Positions 1 to 8,046 are shown, counted from the first letter of the stretch. The stretch: 64,000 nucleotides of DNA from Actinomadura opuntiae (GCF_030283205.1 NZ_JASNWF010000005.1:248001-312000), one strand, 5' to 3'. Made by a program: numbers and translations. Notes: generated by a model from the letters alone, not told the origin.

Positions 1-198
1 CGAGGCGTCCACCACTCCCGGCAGCTGCGCCACGTTGGCGACCTGGTCGATCGCGTTGCCGGCCGTCTTCAGCAGCTCCCGCGAGGCGAACAGCACGCCC
101 GGGACGCGCATGTCCCCGGTCGGCTCGATCTCGAACCGGTAGGGCCCTTCCTGCAGCAACTCCACATCGCCGGGGCTACCCCCGGCCACCTCGCCCAT
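1..198 (-). CDS. rtcB: RNA-splicing ligase RtcB, N-terminal fragment cut by the window edge
   Basis: The leftward frame starting at ATG 198 encodes 66 residues running off the window. It contains GPYRFEIEP, MRVPGVLFASRELL and DQVANVAQLPGVVDAS, which match the start of RtcB, the Mn/GTP-dependent ligase that joins 3'-phosphate or cyclic-phosphate RNA to 5'-OH ends. The metal- and GTP-binding residues lie beyond the edge, so activity cannot be judged. The upstream neighbour on the same strand is a TetR gene ending 35 nt away. Recognition rests on the characteristic N-terminal pattern only. Confidence 0.8.
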   Translation of the reverse strand, partial: MGEVAGGSPGDVELLQEGPYRFEIEPTGDMRVPGVLFASRELLKTAGNAIDQVANVAQLPGVVDAS

Positions 199-233
199 GC
201 CGCCGCCCCATGATCCGTTCCGCGGGCGGGGCG

Positions 234-824
234 TCAGCCTTCGGGACGTTCCCGGGCCGGCGGGGCGGACGCGGAGAGCGCGCGCAGATCGTCGAAGGCT
301 TGGCGGAGATGTTCGTCCAGGCCCTGTGAGGGGTCGTCGATCCAGGCCTGGACGCCATGGTGGAAGGTGGCCCACCCGGTCTGCGCGGCCAAGTCGGCCA
401 GGCGGTCGGCGACGCCGCGCTTCCGCAGTGCCTCGGCGACGGCCTCGGTCATCGACGCGGCCTTGGCCAGCTCGCGTTCGCGGAGCGCCGGCGTCGCGGC
501 GATGACCTGCAGCCGGGGTTCGGAGAACGGGCGGTTCTCCTCGAGGATGCGCCCGGCCTTCTGGAACGCGCTCAGCAGTGCCTCCAGTGGCTCAAGGCCG
601 TCGGGCGCCTCGGCGACCGCCTGCATGAGCGCGGCCCGCAGGTCGGCTTCGCCGTGGAACAGCACCTCGCGCTTGTCCGGGAAGTGACGGAAGAACGTGC
701 GCTCGTTGACGCCGGCCCTGGCGGCGATCTCGGCCGTGGTGGTCCGGTCGAATCCGCGTTCCCGGTACAGCTCCAGGGCCGCCTGCTGAAGGCGGCGCCG
801 CGCTTCCGCTCCGCTCCGTGGCAC
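234..824 (-). CDS. TetR family transcriptional regulator
   Basis: A 196-residue one-component repressor. The N-terminal helix-turn-helix (about residues 10-55) has the TetR signature TTTAEIAARAGVNERTFFRHF followed by DKREVL. The rest is an all-helical ligand and dimer domain of unknown ligand. It is transcribed divergently from the epimerase gene at 948. The 120-bp gap between them holds four copies of a GCCAGTNACTGGC-type palindrome, so autorepression and control of the neighbour are very likely. rtcB lies downstream on the same strand, 35 nt after the stop, and could be cotranscribed, but nothing ties it functionally. Confidence 0.93.
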   Translation of the reverse strand: MPRSGAEARRRLQQAALELYRERGFDRTTTAEIAARAGVNERTFFRHFPDKREVLFHGEADLRAALMQAVAEAPDGLEPLEALLSAFQKAGRILEENRPFSEPRLQVIAATPALRERELAKAASMTEAVAEALRKRGVADRLADLAAQTGWATFHHGVQAWIDDPSQGLDEHLRQAFDDLRALSASAPPARERPEG

Positions 825-843
825 GCCCCGAGGCTACCGCACG

Positions 844-933
844 CGCCAGTCACTGGCGTTATGTTGCGCCAGTGACTGGCACTACGTGTAAGGTCAGTGA
901 CTGGCGCTAAGTAGTGCCAGTCACTGACCTTAC
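844..933. promoter_or_regulatory. Operator array of four TetR-type palindromes
   Basis: Four related 13-15 bp dyads sit in the divergent gap: CGCCAGTCACTGGCG at 844-858, GCCAGTGACTGGC at 868-880, GTCAGTGACTGGC at 893-905 and GCCAGTCACTGAC at 916-928. The last two are also arms of a larger inverted repeat, GTAAGGTCAGTGACTGGC (888-905) facing its complement at 916-933. Centre-to-centre spacings are 23, 25 and 23 bp, close to whole helical turns for two repressor dimers on one face. The adjacent TetR gene is the obvious binder (inference). Confidence 0.85.
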
Positions 934-947
934 GTCGGGAGAGTTCC

Positions 948-1859
948 ATGCACGTCTTCGTCACCGGCGGTTCCGGCCTAACCGGCCCCGCCGTCGTCGC
1001 CGAGCTCGTCGCGGCCGGCCACACCGTCACCGGCCTGGCGCGCTCGGACGCCGCCGCAGCCCGGCTGGAGTCGCTGGGCGCCGCACCGCACCGCGGTTCC
1101 CTGGACGACCTCGACAGCCTGCGCCGCGGCGCCGAGGCCGCCGACGGCGTCCTGCACATGGCCTTCGGCGGCGACTTCTCCGACCCCGACGACATGATGA
1201 GGCGCGATACGTCCGCGATCGGGACGCTCGGCGCGGCGTTGGCGGGCTCGGGCGGGCCGTTCGTCAGCACCTCGGGGACGCTGGTCATGCCGGCCGGCCG
1301 GGAGACCAGCGAGACCGACGAGCCCGACCCGGCCGGGATCGCCGGCTTCCGGATCCCGGGCGAGCGGGCCTGCCTGGACTTCGCCGGCCGGGGAGTGCGC
1401 GCGAGCGTGGTCCGGCTCGCCCCCACCGTCCACGGCCCCGGCGACTACGGCTTCATCGGCATGCTCGTCGCCACCGCCCGCAAGACCGGCGTGTCGGCCT
1501 ACGTCGGCGACGGCGCCAACCGGTGGCCCGCGGTGCACCGGCGCGACGCGGCGGTCCTGTTCCGCCTGGCGCTGGAGAAGGCTCCGGCGGGCAGCGTGCT
1601 GCACGGAGCGGCCGAGAGCGGCGTCACGATGAAGAGCATCGCGGAGACGATCGCCCGCGGGCTCGGCCTGCCCGCGGTCTCGCTGACCCCCGAGGAGGCC
1701 GCCGCGCACTTCCCGAGCCCGTTCATGGCCGTCGTCTACGGGTTCGACGCCCCCGTCTCCAGCGCCCGCACCCGAGCGCTGCTCGGCTGGTCCCCCACGC
1801 ACCCGACGCTGCTCGACGACGTGGAGCACGGCGACTACCTGGCCACGCCGACCCCCTGA
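948..1859 (+). CDS. NAD(P)-dependent epimerase/dehydratase family protein (extended SDR)
   Basis: 303 residues beginning MHVFVTGGSGLTGPAVVAEL, with the GGSGLTG nucleotide-binding glycine motif near residues 7-13 of an NAD(P)-binding Rossmann fold. The length and the helix-rich C-terminus fit the extended SDR/NmrA-like epimerase class that acts on nucleotide sugars or small carbonyl compounds. The substrate is not predictable. The start is fixed by a GGGAGAG ribosome site 6 nt upstream. It is controlled, by position, by the TetR protein and the palindrome array immediately upstream, so it is probably induced by the TetR ligand. Confidence 0.88.
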   Translation: MHVFVTGGSGLTGPAVVAELVAAGHTVTGLARSDAAAARLESLGAAPHRGSLDDLDSLRRGAEAADGVLHMAFGGDFSDPDDMMRRDTSAIGTLGAALAGSGGPFVSTSGTLVMPAGRETSETDEPDPAGIAGFRIPGERACLDFAGRGVRASVVRLAPTVHGPGDYGFIGMLVATARKTGVSAYVGDGANRWPAVHRRDAAVLFRLALEKAPAGSVLHGAAESGVTMKSIAETIARGLGLPAVSLTPEEAAAHFPSPFMAVVYGFDAPVSSARTRALLGWSPTHPTLLDDVEHGDYLATPTP

Positions 1860-1914
1860 CAGCGGTCACCCGCTTTTCTTCAGAGGATCGGCGCGTGGAG
1901 ACGCGATCGCCTTC

Positions 1915-2643
1915 CTATTGCTTGGCGAGTTCCGCTTTCGCCAGGTCGGCGTACTGGCGTTCGAGGGCCTTGGCCGCGCCGTTGCGCCAGCTGTCGGCCA
2001 TCGCCTGCGCCATCGGGTCGGGGAAGATGTCCTCCTCTTCCTTTTCCAGTCCGTCGAAGATGGCCTCCGCGACCGATTCCGCGGACGCCTTCGGGATCTC
2101 GACGCCCCGGCTCATGTCGGTGTCCACGATCCCGGTCAGAACGGCGTGGACGCTCACGCCCCGTCCGGCCAGGAGGGTGCGCAGCGACTGCGTCATGGAG
2201 AACGCGGCCGCCTTCGAGATCGAGTAGGCCGGGATGAGCGGCAAAGGCGCGAACGCGTTCACCGACAGGTTGTTGACGACGGCTCCGCCGGAGCGGGCCA
2301 GCAGCGGCAGGAACGCCTGCGTCACGCCGTGGGTGCCGAAGAGGTTGACGGCGAGGCTGCGTTCGAGCGCGGTGCGGTCGCTGAGGTCGTCGTAGAGCGC
2401 CAGGCCGGCGTTGTTGACGAGGACGTCGAGCGACTCGACCTCCTCGGCGGCCTTCTGGATCTGCGCGGCATCGGTCACGTCAAGGGTCAGGGGTATGACG
2501 CGCCCGTCGGAATGGGAAAGGGGCACGCGCGTCCCGGCATAGACCCGCCGAGCGCCCCTTCTCAGGGCCTCCTTGACCAGTGCCCGGCCGATGCCGCGAT
2601 TGGCCCCGGTGATCAGAAGGGAGCTGTCCTCGATTCTCGCCAT
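1915..2643 (-). CDS. SDR family oxidoreductase
   Basis: 242 residues of classical short-chain dehydrogenase. The TGANRGIG cofactor motif is near residues 11-18, NNAG near 82-85, and the catalytic Ser plus Y-S-I-S-K (YxxxK variant) lie in the middle third. The start at 2643 (MARIEDSSLLITGANRGIG) is preceded by AAGGAAGTCGCCACC. The frame runs open upstream across the VOC gene but has no homology there. It lies 29 nt after the VOC gene on the same strand and is probably cotranscribed. Substrate unknown. Confidence 0.9.
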   Translation of the reverse strand: MARIEDSSLLITGANRGIGRALVKEALRRGARRVYAGTRVPLSHSDGRVIPLTLDVTDAAQIQKAAEEVESLDVLVNNAGLALYDDLSDRTALERSLAVNLFGTHGVTQAFLPLLARSGGAVVNNLSVNAFAPLPLIPAYSISKAAAFSMTQSLRTLLAGRGVSVHAVLTGIVDTDMSRGVEIPKASAESVAEAIFDGLEKEEEDIFPDPMAQAMADSWRNGAAKALERQYADLAKAELAKQ

Positions 2644-2672
2644 GGTGGCGACTTCCTTTCTTCCCCGGCCCG

Positions 2673-3047
2673 TCAGTGCCCGGCGGCGAGCTGGACGATC
2701 TGCACGTAGTTGCCGACCGGGTCCTCCACCGTCGCGACGCGGCCGGGGCCGAAGTCCTCGACCGGCCGGATCCACCGCTCGACGCCGATGGACTTCAGGT
2801 GGGACGCGACCGCCTCGATGTCCTCGACGTAGAAGTTGATCAGGATCCGGCCGGGCTCCCGCGTGGCCGGCTCGAGGTCGTCGCGGCGGTCGAAGACCAG
2901 CCGCCCGCCACCCACCATCAGGACGATGCCCGGCTCGGCGTCCGGCGCGAACGCCTCGCGGTACCAGGCGCTGAGCCGTTCCGGGTCGTCGCTGCCCAGC
3001 ACCAGGCCGCCGAGCCGGATGTCCGTCGCGTTCATCGTGTCCGCCAT
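2673..3047 (-). CDS. VOC (glyoxalase/bleomycin-resistance) family protein
   Basis: 124 residues with the paired beta-alpha-beta-beta-beta modules of the vicinal-oxygen-chelate fold. The end has the typical EDPVGNYVQIVQL strand with a Glu/Asp metal-ligand position, and ILINFYVEDIEAVASHL opens the second module. Such proteins act as small-molecule lyases, dioxygenases or drug-binding proteins. No specific ligand can be assigned. It is the promoter-proximal gene of a two-gene leftward unit with the SDR at 1915-2643. Confidence 0.88.
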   Translation of the reverse strand: MADTMNATDIRLGGLVLGSDDPERLSAWYREAFAPDAEPGIVLMVGGGRLVFDRRDDLEPATREPGRILINFYVEDIEAVASHLKSIGVERWIRPVEDFGPGRVATVEDPVGNYVQIVQLAAGH

Positions 3048-3145
3048 GATCGCCCGCTTTCGGTCGTCGGAGTTCCGTCACTCCTACCGACCCGGCGGCA
3101 CGGCGGAAGGAACCGGTCGGGCGGCGGCGGATCGGCCGCGCGGGG

Positions 3146-3808
3146 TCAGACGCTGCGCAGGACCGAGACGACGATGCCGAGCACGGTGGCGTCGTCCCCG
3201 TCGATGACCTCGTAGGCGGGGTTGCGGGGCTCGAGGAGGACGTGGCCGCCGCGGCGCCGGTACACCTTGACGGTGGCCTCTCCGTCGATCATCGCGGCGA
3301 CGATCTGCCCCGAGTGCGCCTCGGGCTGCTGCCGGACGACGACGGTGTCGCCGTCGCAGATCGCGGCCTCGATCATCGAGTCGCCGCGGACCCGCAGCGC
3401 GAAGACGGTGCCGCGCCCGACGAGTTCGCGCGGCAGCGCGAGGGTGTCGTCGGCGTGCTGCTCGGCCGTGATGGGGGTGCCGGCGGCGATGTCGCCGACC
3501 ACGGGCACGGTCACCGAGCCGGCGGCGGGCTCCTGCGGCGCGCCGTCCCGCAGGAAGGACCGCACGTCGATCGGGCGGGCCACGGCGGCGCCCCGGCGCA
3601 GGAAGCCCTTCTCCTCCAGGCTCGCCAGGTGCCGCGACACCGACGACGCCGACCTCAGGCCGACGGCGTCGCCGAGCTGCCGGGTGCTCGGCGGGTACCC
3701 GTGCCGGACGACCCAGTCCCGGATCGCGGCCAGGATCCGCTGCTGGCGCTCGGGCAGGGCCGAGGCGTCCAGGCCCTCGAACACGTCATGATCGTCATAG
3801 CCGGCCAC
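3146..3808 (-). CDS. lexA: LexA-type SOS repressor / autoprotease
   Basis: About 220 residues from GTG 3808. A winged-helix N-terminus ([16 protein letters not shown], then [10 protein letters not shown]) precedes an S24 peptidase domain. The self-cleavage Ala-Gly lies in IAAGTP (A109-G110), the nucleophile is S144 in RGDSMIEA, and the general base is K181 in ATVKVY. The 37-residue Ser-Lys spacing equals that of E. coli LexA. An in-frame ATG at 3871 would overlap the upstream hydrolase gene by 77 bp; GTG 3784 is a shorter option. I found no GAAC-N4-GTTC box upstream, so this may be a paralogue rather than the housekeeping LexA. Confidence 0.88.
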   Translation of the reverse strand: MAGYDDHDVFEGLDASALPERQQRILAAIRDWVVRHGYPPSTRQLGDAVGLRSASSVSRHLASLEEKGFLRRGAAVARPIDVRSFLRDGAPQEPAAGSVTVPVVGDIAAGTPITAEQHADDTLALPRELVGRGTVFALRVRGDSMIEAAICDGDTVVVRQQPEAHSGQIVAAMIDGEATVKVYRRRGGHVLLEPRNPAYEVIDGDDATVLGIVVSVLRSV

Positions 3809-4709
3809 CCACGGAAGTGTAGGGGGTCGGCGGGCATGGAGCAGGGTGCGTTCCGACTGGGTGCGGCGCACCCAGGAAGGGCGTCAGGAGGGCGAGCAGT
3901 TCCTCGGGGCGGTCGAGCGGGATGATGTGGCCGCAGTCCTCGATGAGGTGGCCGGTCAGGTCGTCGGCGACGGGGCGCAGTTGCCGTTCCAGGGCGTCCC
4001 CGACGGGATGCGCGCCGATCGCCATCACCGGCATCGCGAGCCGGCTCGCGGCGGCGGCCTCCCGGAGCTGCCGCGCGCTGTCGGGCGCGGCGCGGTAGTG
4101 GGAGAACGCGCAGCGCAGCGAGTCGCGCCCGGTGTAGGCGCGGACGAAGTCGTCGTGGACATCGCGCGGGACTCCGCGGCCGCGCGTGCCGGTCTGGAGG
4201 AACCAGCCGATGTAATCGGCCTCATTTCCGGCCAGGACGGTCTCGGCGAGGTCGGGGACACGGTGGAACCCGAACCACCACGGCGGGCCGTCCGCGAAGA
4301 AGTCCTCGGCGCCGGGCAGCGGCCCGAGCGTCGCCTCCATGAGCACGAGCCGCCGGACGCGGTCGGGCCGCCGCAGCGCCAGCAGGAAGGCGGGCGGGAC
4401 GCCGGCGTCGATGGCGACCACCGCCGCGGACGCCTCTCCGAGGGCGTCCAGGATCCGTTCGGCGTCGGCGGCGAGGTTCGCGGCGTCGTACCCGCCGGGC
4501 GCCCGGTCGCTGTCGCCGAGCCCTCGCAGGTCGGGGGCGATGACCCGGTGGTCCCGCAGGAGGTCCGGGACGACACGCGACCACACCCGCCAGGTGTGCG
4601 GGAAACCGTGGAGCAGCAGGACGGCGGGCCCGCTCCCGCCGACGGCCACGTTGATCTCGATGCCGTTGGCGGCGACCCGCCGCGGCGAGAGGGCGGACAC
4701 AGGCGACAT
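3795..4709 (-). CDS. Alpha/beta hydrolase
   Basis: 304 residues. [14 protein letters not shown] holds the oxyanion-hole HGFP motif, [10 protein letters not shown] follows, and the nucleophile elbow position reads AIDAGVP, which suggests an Asp nucleophile as in epoxide hydrolases and dehalogenases. [12 protein letters not shown] carries the likely catalytic His. ATG 4709 has GGGGGAG just upstream. The earlier in-frame ATG at 4736 sits inside a GGTTACC repeat and is less likely. It is divergent from the HxlR regulator at 4812 and its 3' end overlaps the lexA start by about 14 bp. Confidence 0.87.
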   Translation of the reverse strand: MSPVSALSPRRVAANGIEINVAVGGSGPAVLLLHGFPHTWRVWSRVVPDLLRDHRVIAPDLRGLGDSDRAPGGYDAANLAADAERILDALGEASAAVVAIDAGVPPAFLLALRRPDRVRRLVLMEATLGPLPGAEDFFADGPPWWFGFHRVPDLAETVLAGNEADYIGWFLQTGTRGRGVPRDVHDDFVRAYTGRDSLRCAFSHYRAAPDSARQLREAAAASRLAMPVMAIGAHPVGDALERQLRPVADDLTGHLIEDCGHIIPLDRPEELLALLTPFLGAPHPVGTHPAPCPPTPYTSVGGRL

Positions 4710-4727
4710 GACGTCTCCCCCGAAGAT

Positions 4728-4744
4728 GGTTACCATTGGTTACC
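4728..4744. promoter_or_regulatory. Tandem GGTTACC operator-like repeat
   Basis: GGTTACC is repeated directly with a 3-bp spacer (4728-4734 and 4738-4744), and each copy pairs with its complement GGTAACC. It lies between the divergent hydrolase and HxlR genes, 68 bp from the HxlR start. This is the position expected for an HxlR-controlled operator. No binding data are available to me. Confidence 0.5.
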
Positions 4745-4811
4745 TGGGGAGCGTAAGTGACTCCGATTCGCGCCGGAAGACGGCACTTCGACGACAGGTG
4801 GTGAGCCGCAG

Positions 4812-5231
4812 GTGACCACGGCACCGGCCGGAACCGGGAAAGGGGCGCGCGGCGACCTGTTCGACCCCGGCTGCCCCACCCGGCGGCTGCTCGACCGGAT
4901 CGGCACGAAGTGGACGTCCATGGCGGTCAAGGTCCTCGCCGAAGCCGCGCCGGACGAGGTGCGCTTCGCCGAGCTGCGGCGGCGGATGCCGGGCGTCTCG
5001 CAGAAGATGCTGTCGGCGACCCTGCAGGGCCTGGCGCGCGACGGCCTGGTCGCCCGGCGGGTGGAGGCGACCGTGCCGCCGCGCGTCCACTACCGCCTCA
5101 CCGGCCTCGGCCTGTCCCTCGAAGGCGCGCTCGCCGTCGTGCGCGCCTGGGCCGAGGAGCACATGGCCGAGGTCGACCGCGCCAACGCGGCCGCGGCGGA
5201 GGCCGAGGAGACGCCGGAGGGGTGCCGGTAG
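4812..5231 (+). CDS. HxlR family winged-helix transcriptional regulator
   Basis: 139 residues. CPTRRLLDRIGTKWTSMAVKVL and FAELRRRMPGVSQKMLSATLQGLARDGLV form the MarR/HxlR winged helix. C20 sits at the usual position of the single Cys that lets several HxlR proteins sense electrophiles, which is known for the family and not shown here. The GTG start has GAGCCGCAG upstream. The divergent alpha/beta hydrolase is the likely target, through the GGTTACC repeats. The stop codon lies inside a strong terminator hairpin. Confidence 0.9.
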   Translation: MTTAPAGTGKGARGDLFDPGCPTRRLLDRIGTKWTSMAVKVLAEAAPDEVRFAELRRRMPGVSQKMLSATLQGLARDGLVARRVEATVPPRVHYRLTGLGLSLEGALAVVRAWAEEHMAEVDRANAAAAEAEETPEGCR

Positions 5232-5248
5232 GTCGTACCGGCACCCCT
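5218..5248. terminator. Bidirectional intrinsic terminator hairpin
   Basis: Perfect 13-bp arms AGGGGTGCCGGTA (5218-5230) and TACCGGCACCCCT (5236-5248) surround a 5-nt loop, GGTCG. The TAG stop of the HxlR gene is at the loop edge. It lies between convergent genes and can serve both. There is no long T tract on either side, as is common in high-GC actinomycetes. Confidence 0.8.
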
Positions 5249-5265
5249 GTCGGGACGGGCGATGA

Positions 5266-6195
5266 TCAGGACAGGGCGATGTCCCGGTAGTAGTGGCGCA
5301 GGATCGTCCGGAAGTCCTGGCCGGCGTTCGCGAGGTCACGCGAGCCGTACTGCGACATCCAGTTCCCGTCCACCCACGCGCCGCAGGCGGTGGTGGTCGA
5401 GCAGTAGTGCGCCAGCAGGATGTTGCCGCTGCGCGTCATCCGGGTCGACCAGGTGCGGTCGACCGCGGCGGACGTCGACGACGTGGCCGACGACGGGCGG
5501 TACACCTGGTCGCCCGTGTCGTCCCGGACGTCGTAGCACGCCCCGCCCGAGGTCTTGCGGGTCGAGTGCAGCGCCCAGTACCAGCCGTAGCTCTTGACGG
5601 CCATCGCGCCGGCGTCCAGCGAGGCGCTCGGCCAGCTGGAGACCCACTCGTTGGGCAGGACGTTCTTGACGTAGGTCTTGAAATCGACCCGGTCGACCCG
5701 TCCGAGGCCGACCCGGTACACCAGGATCGAGGTCGGCAGCTTGCTGTTGGTGCCGTCGGTCTTGCAGCCTCCGGGCTGCGCCACCAGCAGCTGGTGCGAG
5801 GCGTTGTTGTTCTTCAGCGTGGAGTTGAGGTTGCCCTTCGCCCCGGCCGCGAAGTCCTGGTGGGCTCCGGCGTAATTGCTGTTGAAGTAGACCCGCACCG
5901 TGTACTTGGTGCGGTTCCACACCGAGGCCGCGTTGTTCTTCACGCAGACGCCCTTGCCGGTGCCCGCGCCCTTGAATTCGTAGCACGTCGGCTGGGTCGT
6001 CCCGTAGTCGTCCATGGACGAGGTGAAGTCGGAGATCGAACCGGCTTCGTTGCTGTTGAAGTAGTAACAGAACTCGCCGCTGTCGCAGACTCCGTCACGG
6101 CCGGCTGCGGACGCCGGGCCCGCCACCGCCACCGCTCCCGCGAACACCGTCGCGGCGGCGGCCAGAGCGCCGATCGCCCTTGTGCGGATGGTCAT
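5266..6195 (-). CDS. Secreted peptidase-inhibitor I36-like / SpoIID-domain fusion
   Basis: 309 residues. A Sec signal peptide ends near ASA-A (residue 30). Residues 31-130 form a Cys-containing gamma-crystallin-like module of the I36 type (CDSGEFCYYFNSN, VRVYFNSNYAG). Residues 160-305 match SpoIID/LytB amidase-enhancer: VDFKTYVKNVLPNEWVSSWP, with E183 at the position of the catalytic Glu of SpoIID glycan lytic enzymes, then AGAMAVKSYGWYW. It probably acts on peptidoglycan outside the membrane, with the I36 part as a binding or inhibitory module. It follows its CHAP-bearing sister gene by 13 nt. Confidence 0.85.
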   Translation of the reverse strand: MTIRTRAIGALAAAATVFAGAVAVAGPASAAGRDGVCDSGEFCYYFNSNEAGSISDFTSSMDDYGTTQPTCYEFKGAGTGKGVCVKNNAASVWNRTKYTVRVYFNSNYAGAHQDFAAGAKGNLNSTLKNNNASHQLLVAQPGGCKTDGTNSKLPTSILVYRVGLGRVDRVDFKTYVKNVLPNEWVSSWPSASLDAGAMAVKSYGWYWALHSTRKTSGGACYDVRDDTGDQVYRPSSATSSTSAAVDRTWSTRMTRSGNILLAHYCSTTTACGAWVDGNWMSQYGSRDLANAGQDFRTILRHYYRDIALS

Positions 6196-6208
6196 GTCCG
6201 GCCGCCTT

Positions 6209-7012
6209 TCAGAAGTGGAGCATCCACTGGAAGTCGGCCTGGGCGCTGCTCACGTGCACGTGCGAACGGGTGCCGTAGTGCAGCGGGTTGTTCCAGTTGT
6301 ATTCCTCGACGTCGAACGAGCCGTCGGAGTAGACGCGGTTGACGTAGGCGACGTGCCCGACCTTGTGGACGTCGTTGACGGCGATCGCGCCGACGGACGG
6401 CGTCTTGTTGACCGTCACGCCGACCCGGCGGGCGGCGTCGTCCCAGGTCCCGGCGTTGCCCCAGGTCGTCTTCCAGGAGTTGCTGAAGTTCGGGACGCCG
6501 AGCCGGCTCGCGATCCGCCAGGCCGCGAAGGCCGTGCAGTTGTTCTGCGCGAAGCCGCGCGCGTTGCCGTCGTAGTCGTTGGTCGGCGCCTGCCCCGACC
6601 CGTTGAGGATCATGTGCGAGGCGTTGTTGTTCTTCAGCGTGGAGTTGAGGTTGCCCTTCGCCCCGGCCGCGAAGTCCTGGTGGGAGCCGCCGTAGTTGCT
6701 GTTGAAGTAGACCCGCACCGTGTACTTGGTGCGGTTCCACACCGACGCCGCGTTGTTCTTCACGCAGACGCCCTTGCCGGTGCCCGCGCCCTTGAATTCG
6801 TAGCAGGACGGCTGGGTGGCGCCGTAGTCGCCGATCGAGCCGGTGAAGTCGGAGAGCGAACCGGCCTGGTTGCTGTTGTAGTAGTAGCAGAACTCACCGC
6901 TGTCGCAGGCTCCGTCGCGGGCCGCCGCGGACGCGGGCGAACCGGTGGCGAGGAAGGGGGCGGTGAGGGCCAGCGCGGCGCCGGCGAGGGTGAGTGTCCT
7001 GCGTAGCTGCAT
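6209..7012 (-). CDS. Secreted peptidase-inhibitor I36-like / CHAP amidase fusion
   Basis: 267 residues. Signal peptide to about residue 30, an I36-like module at 31-130 almost identical to that of the downstream gene, and a CHAP (NlpC/P60-clan) cysteine amidase/endopeptidase at about 140-265. Catalytic C159 is in NNCTAFAAW, H220 in KVGHVAYV, and an acidic residue in DVEEYN. It is expected to cleave peptide crosslinks of peptidoglycan. The two genes share about 95% DNA identity over roughly 215 bp of the I36 part while their C-terminal enzymes differ completely, which indicates module duplication or conversion. Confidence 0.88.
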   Translation of the reverse strand: MQLRRTLTLAGAALALTAPFLATGSPASAAARDGACDSGEFCYYYNSNQAGSLSDFTGSIGDYGATQPSCYEFKGAGTGKGVCVKNNAASVWNRTKYTVRVYFNSNYGGSHQDFAAGAKGNLNSTLKNNNASHMILNGSGQAPTNDYDGNARGFAQNNCTAFAAWRIASRLGVPNFSNSWKTTWGNAGTWDDAARRVGVTVNKTPSVGAIAVNDVHKVGHVAYVNRVYSDGSFDVEEYNWNNPLHYGTRSHVHVSSAQADFQWMLHF

Positions 7013-7075
7013 GGTCTCCTCTTTCGGGGAGTGGGGGTCACTGATCGAGGGGGTGGACGCCGTCCGGGCGTCCGG

Positions 7076-7951
7076 TCAGTGCGTGCGCTGGTACTCCTCC
7101 CAGGTGTGGATCGCGATGCGGGGGCCGTCGTCGGGGCCCCGGTTCGCCAGGCCGTTCAGGCCGAGGTAGTAGTCGCCGGTCTGGTGCTGGGCCTGGGTGG
7201 ACAGGTCGGTGTCGCTGATCGCCGCGGCGTGGACGTGCCACGGCCAGTCGCCCTGGTTCGGGTTGCGGACCCAGGCGGCGAAGCCGACCTGGCGCAGCGC
7301 GCGGGCGACGGAGGTGCGGGTGGCGGCGGACATCCCGGTGACGCTGATGTCGACGACGCCGCCGCCGTCGTGCGTGCCCGCGGAGCTCGAGTCGCCGCCG
7401 GGGTTGTAGGAGCCCTGCGACAGGACGAGCTTGAAGCCGAGCAGGCGCTCGGCCTCCGTGAGCATCGCCTGGGTGCGGGCGTCGACGGTGTATCCGTTGC
7501 GCTGCACCTTCGCGCCGGGCCCGATCTTGTGGGCGACGGTGAACCGGTTCTGCCCGAGTTTCGTCAGCGACGTCGTGCCGGGCATCCCGTTCGCGGCCAG
7601 CCCGGTGTAGCCGAGGGAGCGCTGGTAGGCCGCGTATGCCGAGACGGTCTCGGTGCCGAAGTAGCCGTCGACCCAGCGGGCGTCCAACAGGTTGCGGGCC
7701 TGGAGCGCCCGTTCGACGGCCAGGACGGACGCCTTCGCGCCGGGGGTCAGCGTGTCGTCGGCGCGGCGCGGGTCGATCTGGGCGGCCAGGACGGTGGCCT
7801 CCATGTCCACGGCCGGCAGGGCGGCGGCGGACGTCGCGGCGGACGCCTGCACCGTGGCGGACGCCTGCACCGCGCCCGACGCCAGGCCGCCGGAGACCGT
7901 GAAGGCCGCGAGCAGCCCCGTGATGGCGGCCCGGGTCCTCGTCATCTTCAT
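7076..7951 (-). CDS. Secreted peptidoglycan-binding / M15-type peptidase
   Basis: 291 residues from ATG 7951, chosen for AGGAAG 6 nt upstream and an immediate signal peptide (MKMTRTRAAITGLLAAFTVS). Residues 66-130 look like PG_binding_1 (GTETVSAYAAYQRSLGY). The C-terminal half resembles D-Ala-D-Ala carboxypeptidase/M15 zinc peptidases: H194 and D201 in GTHDGGGVVDIS and H239/H241 in PWHVHA are the probable zinc ligands. A wall-remodelling role is likely. The frame is open far upstream without homology. A structured leader lies 45-95 nt before the start. Confidence 0.86.
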   Translation of the reverse strand: MKMTRTRAAITGLLAAFTVSGGLASGAVQASATVQASAATSAAALPAVDMEATVLAAQIDPRRADDTLTPGAKASVLAVERALQARNLLDARWVDGYFGTETVSAYAAYQRSLGYTGLAANGMPGTTSLTKLGQNRFTVAHKIGPGAKVQRNGYTVDARTQAMLTEAERLLGFKLVLSQGSYNPGGDSSSAGTHDGGGVVDISVTGMSAATRTSVARALRQVGFAAWVRNPNQGDWPWHVHAAAISDTDLSTQAQHQTGDYYLGLNGLANRGPDDGPRIAIHTWEEYQRTH

Positions 7952-7994
7952 GCTGTGCTTCCTTCCGTCGGTCGGCTCGCCGTTCCTCTTGCTA

Positions 7995-8046
7995 CCGGCC
8001 CCGTTGATTGATCGACACACCCGCGAACGGGGATCAATCAGGCCCG
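7995..8046 (-). promoter_or_regulatory. Structured 5' leader element upstream of the M15 peptidase gene
   Basis: Read on the minus strand, TGATTGATC (8040-8032) pairs perfectly with GATCAATCA (8013-8005). Inside is a CCCG-TTCG-CGGG tetraloop hairpin, and GGCC boxes flank the outside. The nested stem lies 45-95 nt before the start codon. It could be a cis-regulatory RNA, a protein operator or a terminator of the upstream gene. I do not recognise a known riboswitch consensus. Confidence 0.55.

Noticed and set aside
3809..3871. Upstream ATG 3871 as the lexA start
   Set aside because: It would add 21 residues without LexA similarity and overlap the 3' end of the hydrolase gene by 77 bp. GTG 3808 or 3784 fits family length better.
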